DNA of 64,000 bases from Oscillospiraceae bacterium (GTDB taxonomy: Bacteria; Bacillota; Clostridia; Oscillospirales; CAG-272). Shown one piece after another: positions 57,648 through 64,000 of this stretch. The notes beneath the pieces are model-generated. The model saw only the letters and a program-made list of their open reading frames with translations. It was not told the origin of the DNA and searched no databases. The translations under genes and the position numbers were made by a program. The DNA lies in contig SVUA01000003.1 of NCBI GenBank assembly GCA_015063485.1, positions 1-64,000 on the forward strand, in the 5' to 3' direction. The stretch's first letter is position 1; every line of letters starts with the position of its first letter.

Positions 57648-58421
57648 TCACTTATCTCCGTATTTTCTTCTCTCCATAGCATCACGGCCGCCGTCGATAA
57701 GCACGTTCGTTCCGTTAAAGAACTGACCCTTATCGGAAGCCAAGAAGATAACGAAATCGATTATCTCTTCCGGCTCAGCCGCGCGCGCGAGCATAGTTCT
57801 CATATTTGCCATAGCCTCTCTTGTGAGAACAGGACCGGGGGATACGCACATCGAGCGTATGCCGTACTTCGCGCCATACTGCGCGATAGCCTTTGTAAGT
57901 CCGCCCATAGCCGCGCTCTTTGACGCCGAATACGAAATATTGTGTCCGCTTCCCTCCTGCCCAGTGATCGAACCGATGTGAACGATAAGACCGCTCTTCT
58001 GCTCTCTCATCTGCTTGAGTACCGCGTGATCGAAATATATCTGTCCGCGGAGATTTACGTCAAGACCCCAATCGTAGATCTCGATCGGAACGTCGGGAAA
58101 TTCGATACTGCTCGGAATTCCGTGAACACGGGTCTCCGCGCCGCCCGCAAAGTGAGTGAGAACGTCGATGCTTCCGAAAGCCTCAACTGCCTTGTCTCTT
58201 GCGTTGCATACCTGCTCGTAGTCGCGAACGTCGCAAACGACACCGATAGCCGAGCCCTCACGTATAGCGTTTATCTCGGCGACAGCGCGGTCGAGCGCTT
58301 CGGGATTGATTTCGCAAAGGACAGCGTTTCCGCCCTCCTCAACGTATCTCTTGCACATAAGAAATCCCATTCCCGATGCCGCACCGGTGGAAAGTACTGT
58401 TTTGTTTTCAAATTCTTTCAT
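57648..58421 (-). CDS. SDR family oxidoreductase
   Basis: VLSTGAASGMGFLMCKRYVEEG, THFAGGAE, YSASKSAAMGGLTKAIA, NGTNVLIDGGR. Confidence 0.93.
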   Translation of the reverse strand: MKEFENKTVLSTGAASGMGFLMCKRYVEEGGNAVLCEINPEALDRAVAEINAIREGSAIGVVCDVRDYEQVCNARDKAVEAFGSIDVLTHFAGGAETRVHGIPSSIEFPDVPIEIYDWGLDVNLRGQIYFDHAVLKQMREQKSGLIVHIGSITGQEGSGHNISYSASKSAAMGGLTKAIAQYGAKYGIRSMCVSPGPVLTREAMANMRTMLARAAEPEEIIDFVIFLASDKGQFFNGTNVLIDGGRDAMERRKYGDK

Positions 58422-58607
58422 AATATTCTCCTTTGTGCTTTGTTTTTTTACAATACAATTATAACTCATATTTTTCACGGTAACAATGCAAAAACCGATA
58501 CACTTTTAACATTTTTGATACTTTTTGTCTGTTTTTTGTTTAAAACGCTTGATTTTTTTTACAAAAAAAGTATAATTAAAGCAAAGACTGAAAAGGAGGG
58601 CGTAAAT

Positions 58608-59366
58608 GTGAATATTTGCTCCGTAACTGTTACACGCATAAGTTCGATAATTAACGTTTATTCCGAAGAAGGCAGATATTTGGAAATAAAAAACCGCCCA
58701 TATTACGGCATAAGCTTTTGCAAAAACGGTAAAATAGAATACGTAAAGAACGGTATTAAGACCGTATCGGACAACACCTGCGCCATTATACTTCCAAAAG
58801 GTCAGAATTACTCGTTATTCGGTACAAAAACGGGCGAATTTCCTTTGATAAATTTCGATACCGACCAAAATATCACCGACGATGTTTTGCGAATACCTCT
58901 GCAAAACCCCGAAGCTTATATCCTTGAATTTGAACGTTTGCGCACTTCATGGCAAAATCCATACGGTCAGGCAAAAGCGATGAGTATTTTTTACGACGTG
59001 TTGGACAGGATGTCGCACGAGGGAAACAACGAAAGCATCTTGCTATCACCTGCTCTTAAATACGTTTCCGAGCACTTTTCCGAGTCTTCGCTCTCAAACG
59101 AATCTCTTGCAGTCGCGGCAAATATAAGCGAGGTATATCTGCGCCGTCTTTTCGTAAAAACATTGAGAATTACGCCAAAACAGTATATTCTTGAATTCAG
59201 GATACGGCAAGCAAAGCAGCTCCTCTCCGAAAAAGCGTTTACCGTTACAGGCATCGCCGAGAAATGCGGATTCGCAAGTGTTTATCATTTTTGCCGAGCG
59301 TTTAAGACAATAACGGGACAGACTCCTACCGAATACGCCTCAACCGCCGAGCGAACAAAAGGATAG
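58608..59366 (+). CDS. AraC family transcriptional regulator (GTG start)
   Basis: C-terminal double HTH LSNESLAVAANISEVYLRRLFVKTLRITPKQYILEFRIRQAKQLLSEKAFTVTGIAEKCGFASVYHFCRAFKTITGQTPTEY; SD AAAGGAGGG at 58592-58600. Confidence 0.88.
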   Translation: MNICSVTVTRISSIINVYSEEGRYLEIKNRPYYGISFCKNGKIEYVKNGIKTVSDNTCAIILPKGQNYSLFGTKTGEFPLINFDTDQNITDDVLRIPLQNPEAYILEFERLRTSWQNPYGQAKAMSIFYDVLDRMSHEGNNESILLSPALKYVSEHFSESSLSNESLAVAANISEVYLRRLFVKTLRITPKQYILEFRIRQAKQLLSEKAFTVTGIAEKCGFASVYHFCRAFKTITGQTPTEYASTAERTKG

Positions 59367-59576
59367 TTACTTTTTCTTTTGAAAAAGCAACCTGAACTAA
59401 CCTTGCGGTAAGTCCTTAAAGAAAACAAAACATTTTTTACACAGCGTTAGTCAGTCCTCAAACAATGTTTTTTATTAATATACTGAAAATTAACAAAATG
59501 TCCTTGATAATCAAAGCCTTTATTGATATAATAAAAAGGATAAAATAATACCTTTGTTAAAGAAAGGAATAATAAA

Positions 59577-60590
59577 ATGTTCAAAAAGATCACCGCGCTT
59601 ATTTTAGCGATTTTGCTCTGCCTCTGTGCGCTCGCTTCTTGCTCAACGTCGGGCGAGGAAGTTCCCGACGGAATGAAATCAGCATATATTTCGGGTGAGC
59701 CCTTCCGCTTGTACATACCTGAAGGCTGGGTATCCAACACACGAAGCGGTGTTTCGGGCGGATATTCTCCTTTGTACGCAGGAGTCAGCGTCAGCGCGAG
59801 ATATGATTCAAATATTTCGGCAGACACCGACGTTGCGGCTTATCTTGAAGAATGTTCGGCTAAATATGCAGAAACTCTTGATTCTTACGTAAACACGGGT
59901 ATATCCGAAGCACTTCTGGGCGGTAAGGACGCGCGCCGTCTTACTTATAATGCAAAGGACGAGGACGGAGTTTCCATGACCTGTTCACAATTCTGTGCAA
60001 AGGACGATAACGGTATTGTTATCTCGCTCTATACCTATTGCCCCACAGAGCTTTTGGAGAAAGCAGAGAACGATATCGAATCGGTTCGCGCGAATTTCGT
60101 TATCCTTAACGAATCTCCCGTCATTAAAAACGATGAGGTGATCGACAAAAACACTCCCGCGGGTATGAAGATAGCTTCCGATAAGAACGCGGCGTACAGA
60201 CTTTACGTTCCGACATCATGGACATGCGAAGCAGAAAATCTTCGCTCCGAGGCTCGCGTTGCTTCTGACGGCTCTAACGTGACCGTAACTCTTTATGAGC
60301 CGAGCGTTTCGATGTCGATAGAGGATTATTTCGACCGTTGCGCTGAAGACTATCAAAAGGGACTTCGCGGTTACACTCTTATCGAGGCAAATGACAGAAC
60401 GGTCTCGGGCAAGAGCGCGAAGAGCTACACCTACTCGGCAGAGTACGGCAATGCGAAATACCGCATCATGCAGACGGTATTCAGCGACGGAAAGATAATG
60501 TATTCTATTACCTATACGGCACTCGACGAGAATTTTGATACGCACATGACGGACGTTGAGCTTATTCTTAACTCCTTCAGATTCCGTTAA
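59577..60590 (+). CDS. lipoprotein with two tandem PsbP/DcrB-like domains
   Basis: lipobox CALASC; repeated pattern GMKSAYISGEPFRLYIPEGWVSN ... GMKIASDKNAAYRLYVPTSWTCE. Confidence 0.75.
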   Translation: MFKKITALILAILLCLCALASCSTSGEEVPDGMKSAYISGEPFRLYIPEGWVSNTRSGVSGGYSPLYAGVSVSARYDSNISADTDVAAYLEECSAKYAETLDSYVNTGISEALLGGKDARRLTYNAKDEDGVSMTCSQFCAKDDNGIVISLYTYCPTELLEKAENDIESVRANFVILNESPVIKNDEVIDKNTPAGMKIASDKNAAYRLYVPTSWTCEAENLRSEARVASDGSNVTVTLYEPSVSMSIEDYFDRCAEDYQKGLRGYTLIEANDRTVSGKSAKSYTYSAEYGNAKYRIMQTVFSDGKIMYSITYTALDENFDTHMTDVELILNSFRFR

Positions 60591-60600
60591 AGAGGTATTT

Positions 60601-61761
60601 ATGCGCGATATTTATATGGACAACAGCGCGACGACCCCCCTTTCAAAAGCGGCTAAAGATAAGATATCCGAGGCTGTCGAGGTGTTTGGAAACCCCTCCT
60701 CGCTTCACTCTGCGGGTCAGGCGGCGCAAAAGCTCGTTGATGAGGCAAGAGCGCGCCTGCTCTCTGCTCTCGGCGTAAGACAAAGGCAAGGGAGCTTTGT
60801 TTTTACCTCGTGCGGTACGGAGGCGACCTCGTTTGCACTCTTCGGTTGCGCTTACGCAAAGACAAGAAGAGACGCTACGAGAATTCTGACGACCGACTCG
60901 GAACACCCATCTGTCGCGCGCGCCCTTGACAGACTCTCTCTTGATGGCTTTGAGATAGTCAAGATACCCACGAAAAACGGGGTTCTTGATAAAGAGGCGC
61001 TCAAAAAAGCGCTTGATAAAAAGATATTTCTTGCAACCTTTATGCTCGTGAATAACGAAACGGGCGCGATATACGATGTAGCTGGAGCGTTTGCGGAGAT
61101 AAAACGCGCTTATCCCAACGCGATAACGCATTGTGACGCGGTCCAAGGCTTTATGAAGCTTCCGTTTACCCCCACCGCTTTACATGCCGACCTTATCACC
61201 GTAAGCGGTCACAAATTACACGCGCCCAAAGGCGTGGGCGGACTTTATATTTCAGCCGAGATGCTCAAGGCGAAAAAAATAGTTCCCTTCCTCGTCGGCG
61301 GCGGACAGGAGAGCGGTATGCGCTCGGGAACTGAAAACGTGATAGGAATTTCTGCGTTTGGAGCGGCGGTAAACGATATCATGGGCAGAAGAGCCGAGAT
61401 ATCTAAAAAGATTTCGAAGCTTCGCGAATACGCGGAAGAGAAGCTTTCAAAAATTGACGTTCGCATAAACCGCCCGAGCGGAGAATATCTGCCGAGCATT
61501 ATAAATATAACCCTGCCAAGCATCAAGAGTGAAACTATGCTCCACCACCTTTCAGCCGACGGTATATACGTCTCAAGCGGCTCGGCTTGCTCGTCACATT
61601 CGGCACACCCGAGCGAATCGCTCATAGCGTTCGGTCTTACACCAAAAGAAGCCGATTGCTCATTGCGTATAAGTCTTTCGGAGTATAACGAAAAGGAAGA
61701 TATCGACGCGCTTGTCGCATCATTGTCAGTAGGTCTTGAAAGACTTGTAAGAATACGATAA
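60601..61761 (+). CDS. cysteine desulfurase (NifS/IscS-like)
   Basis: YMDNSATTPLSKAA, FTSCGTEATSFALFG, TVSGHKLHAPKGVGGLYI, SSGSACSSHSAHPSESLIAFG. Confidence 0.93.
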   Translation: MRDIYMDNSATTPLSKAAKDKISEAVEVFGNPSSLHSAGQAAQKLVDEARARLLSALGVRQRQGSFVFTSCGTEATSFALFGCAYAKTRRDATRILTTDSEHPSVARALDRLSLDGFEIVKIPTKNGVLDKEALKKALDKKIFLATFMLVNNETGAIYDVAGAFAEIKRAYPNAITHCDAVQGFMKLPFTPTALHADLITVSGHKLHAPKGVGGLYISAEMLKAKKIVPFLVGGGQESGMRSGTENVIGISAFGAAVNDIMGRRAEISKKISKLREYAEEKLSKIDVRINRPSGEYLPSIINITLPSIKSETMLHHLSADGIYVSSGSACSSHSAHPSESLIAFGLTPKEADCSLRISLSEYNEKEDIDALVASLSVGLERLVRIR

Positions 61762-61943
61762 TAAGATAAACAAAACGAGCCTCATAACTCTAAACTGAAA
61801 ACCAACAGAAAAAGAGCAGACATATAAGATTTGTGTCCTATATGTTTGCTCTTTCTGTCGTTATATGGGTTTGGGATTCGCCCAAATGATGTGTCTGGAG
61901 AGTTTGCAGAAAAGTTGCGAGTACTCATAAAAAACGAAAATTA

Positions 61944-61997
61944 TGGAACACAAGGAACCGTCCCCTGTGTTATAGAACCGTCCATTGTCTTATGTTA
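61944..61997. repeat. short repeat GGAACACAAGGAACCGTCCCCTGTGTTAT
   Basis: recurs at 62722-62780 and 62808-62825 around the Rhs remnant module. Confidence 0.7.
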
Positions 61998-62525
61998 CTG
62001 AATTAATGTTTCATAATCTTTGATTAACTTCAACGCTTGTTTTTTGGGCAAAACAGTAATCAAATGATTATATAATTTTTTGTTAAACCCAACTTTTATT
62101 CGTGTTTTAGATGGTTTCCATAAATTCATTTTTGAACGATAAGCTTCGTCAAATGCATCATATGACAGGAATATGAAAAATACATTTGAACCGGCTTTAG
62201 AATTAAGAATACCGTGTACGTAATATCCAATTCCGCAATATTTGCATTTTTCATAGTCTAAAAAGATGGGTTTTGAAAAGATAGTCTTTATTTGTACGCC
62301 TTTGTCTTGAAAAGTTCCCCATGAAAAAAGTTGAATACTTTCTTTCTTAATAAAAACTCCCCAAGCACAAGCACATCCAATGCCAGCGACAACAAAGAAT
62401 ATTGAACCTGCATTAACAGAGACAAAGCATAACAAATATAAACCAAACATTAACGGAGCAAATATAAAAAACAGCGAAACAACAGCGGCATACGCCGTTA
62501 TTTTTGAGCCAAGATATTTTTTCAT
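61995..62525 (-). CDS. orphan membrane protein in Rhs tip region (candidate orphan immunity protein)
   Basis: two N-terminal TM segments then soluble domain; AT-rich; follows a YD-repeat fragment. Confidence 0.5.
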   Translation of the reverse strand: MKKYLGSKITAYAAVVSLFFIFAPLMFGLYLLCFVSVNAGSIFFVVAGIGCACAWGVFIKKESIQLFSWGTFQDKGVQIKTIFSKPIFLDYEKCKYCGIGYYVHGILNSKAGSNVFFIFLSYDAFDEAYRSKMNLWKPSKTRIKVGFNKKLYNHLITVLPKKQALKLIKDYETLIQ

Positions 62526-62559
62526 ATACACCTCTAATATACATTTCAGCAATTACCTG

Positions 62560-62720
62560 AGAGCCATTAAGGAAATATTCGTGCTTGACTCCGTTGTAGG
62601 TCTTGCTCGTTCTTATTCCGTCGGCGTTGTAGGTGAATTCGAGGAAGGTATCAAGTTCACCGTCATCCCATACGTTCGATACGCTTACAAGCTGTCTGCC
62701 CTCCCATTCGAGCGCATAGC
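62560..62720 (-). pseudogene. displaced Rhs/YD-repeat fragment
   Basis: minus-strand LEWEGRQLVSVSNVWDDGELDTFLEFTYNADGIRTSKTYNGVKHEYFLNGSQVIAE, no start or flanking core. Confidence 0.75.
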
Positions 62721-62721
62721 C

Positions 62722-62825
62722 GGAACACAGAGGACAGTTCCATGTGTTATGGAACACAAGGAACCGTCCCCTGTGTTATCAAGCTGCGACAGGTAGGTTT
62801 TCACGCTAACCGTCCCCTGTCTTAT
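62722..62825. repeat. GGAACACAAGGAACCGTCCCCTGTGTTAT repeat cluster
   Basis: ggaacacagaggacagttccatgtgttatggaacacaaggaaccgtcccctgtgttat ... aaccgtcccctgtcttat. Confidence 0.7.
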
Positions 62826-63202
62826 TTAGATAATAGAGCCTTTATTACTTTACCACTATCCTGCTCAATAATTACAAAACCACCTCTGGAAAACAAGTAG
62901 CCTTTATCAACGAGCCATAATCGGTTTTCTTGATCATATGTCACCGTTGTAATGCCAAAACCTTTATGTTGTGCTAAATTATCAATGATTCTAGAACCTA
63001 TTGCTTTAGCCGTGGAAGCATCAGGAATATAACCAACTTCCGGAAAATAATTGTTTTCTTCTGTAAATGTGCTTATGAATTCCTTTAAATCAGCACTTTC
63101 CGGATTTGAAACGAGAAATGACTGAAATATCGACGAGATTATTAAAACAAGGAGTATTACTGTTTCAATGATGCAAATGTTCCGCAAAAGATTTTTTTTC
63201 AT
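62822..63202 (-). CDS. immunity protein, YbbC/YhhH NTF2-fold (PF15631)-like
   Basis: PDASTAKAIGSRIIDNL...GFGITTVTYDQENRLWLVDKGYLFSRGGFVIIEQDSGKVIKAL; immediately downstream of the toxin tip. Confidence 0.65.
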   Translation of the reverse strand: MKKNLLRNICIIETVILLVLIISSIFQSFLVSNPESADLKEFISTFTEENNYFPEVGYIPDASTAKAIGSRIIDNLAQHKGFGITTVTYDQENRLWLVDKGYLFSRGGFVIIEQDSGKVIKALLSK

Positions 63203-63209
63203 TTTATTC

Positions 63210-64000
63210 TTACCTCCATTCAGCATGAATCGGACTATTGGGGTCCCATGGAATATCATTCGCAGGTATTACAGAAATCCCTTTATTGCTATTGTTTCTA
63301 TTTTTATATGTGTATTTTTTTAAAAATCCTCCAGGTGTAACGAGGTAACTGTCCATCCTAAAAAAATTTGACCAGCCAATATCTTTCATAAATCCTGTTG
63401 AAAAATCTTCGTTCTTATATTTAGGGTCATAATTGCCATGTGTATGAATAGTTGAAACAATTGGAAAATTTGTAAAAATATTTGGAAGTACAGATTTTCC
63501 GTTTATTCCAACAAATGTAAAAGTATAAGAATATTTTACGGATATAGTAAATTTTGGCACTTCTTTAATTCCTAATATTGACAAATACCAAGGAGCTGGT
63601 TGCATAGTAATATCTATTGCTAATGTTTTATAAATCGCTGAACCATATTCTTGCTTTTTATTAATAGATTTTGCATTATAATACCTTGCAAAATCTATTG
63701 CAGCCTCATCTGGCGTGTCAAATAAATCTCCAGGTTTATTACCCAAATAATCCACTTCGTTTACAGGATTATTACTACAATATGCAAACATATTATTGCC
63801 CAATAATCCTTGACCGGTGGAAACATATCCATCCCCATTAAGGAACCTACCCATATCGGGCGAGTAATATCTACTCTGGAGATAGTACATCTGGGTTTCA
63901 ATATCGTAGAAATATCCACGGTAGCGGAAAGGATTGTAGCTTTCAAGTATGGTTTTGTCAAATCCTGTCGAGTTGCATACGACAGTGCATCTGCCCCAAG
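63210..64000 (-). CDS. Rhs repeat-associated core protein with C-terminal DUF4329-like toxin domain (5' truncated by window edge)
   Basis: core RYRGYFYDIETQMYYLQSRYYSPDMGRFLNGDGYVSTGQGLLGNNMFAYCSNNPVNEVD then EAAIDFARYYNAKSINKKQEYGSAIYK...IHTHGNYDPKYKNEDFS...YLVTPGGFLKKY. Confidence 0.88.
   Translation of the reverse strand, partial: WGRCTVVCNSTGFDKTILESYNPFRYRGYFYDIETQMYYLQSRYYSPDMGRFLNGDGYVSTGQGLLGNNMFAYCSNNPVNEVDYLGNKPGDLFDTPDEAAIDFARYYNAKSINKKQEYGSAIYKTLAIDITMQPAPWYLSILGIKEVPKFTISVKYSYTFTFVGINGKSVLPNIFTNFPIVSTIHTHGNYDPKYKNEDFSTGFMKDIGWSNFFRMDSYLVTPGGFLKKYTYKNRNNSNKGISVIPANDIPWDPNSPIHAEWR

Noticed and set aside
57942-58607. N-terminal 222 residues of the 474-aa AraC ORF
   Set aside because: Antisense to the SDR gene; the real start is GTG 58608 behind an AAAGGAGGG SD.
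63761-63961. 66-aa ORF MTKPYLKATILSATVDIST...
   Set aside because: Out-of-frame overlap with the Rhs core reading frame, which continues to the window edge.
1-64000. Integrated prophage, ICE or IS element
   Set aside because: No transposase, integrase, phage structural or conjugation genes seen; only non-coding repeats and an Rhs tip.
1-64000. tRNA/rRNA genes
   Set aside because: The intergenic gaps are short or filled by repeats and I saw no convincing tRNA cloverleaf or rRNA sequence; a tRNAscan run would be decisive.

Overview
This 64 kb window looks like the chromosome of an uncultured spore-forming Clostridia-type Bacillota. That placement is inferred from SpoVAD/SpoVAE, the rpmH-rnpA-yidD-yidC-jag block and Clostridia-style small proteins. 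Most of it is housekeeping: nnrD, prfB, ruvX, cca, metG, gpsA, metF, manA, udp, nagA, murQ, holA, metH, secG, aspS, fusA-like, murD, nifS-like and others. I saw no rRNA, tRNA, CRISPR array or transposase. The most unusual feature is a dense system of non-coding intergenic repeats with three linked properties. (1) About 10 complete and 3 partial elements are bounded by a shared ~17 bp terminal inverted repeat, AAATTGCGGTTTRTCGG / AAATTTTGATTTRTCGG ... CCGATAAAYCRMAATTT, and enclose interchangeable core modules. (2) The palindromic cores change stem sequence in a compensatory way around a constant loop TCGAGGACGY. (3) A second class starts exactly at stop codons (TAAG(G)GACGCG...), and in one case metH appears to read into it. 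Other points of interest: an Rhs-tip polymorphic toxin/immunity module at the right edge with a displaced tip remnant flanked by short repeats; an XRE-HTH/BadF-type sugar kinase fusion next to murQ; an ECF sigma factor translationally coupled to a membrane-anchored beta-propeller; a possible attenuator in the leader of an ECF-transporter S component; and a methionine synthase whose reactivation domain is encoded separately beside metF. All calls come from reading the sequence and the supplied ORFs; no database search was possible.
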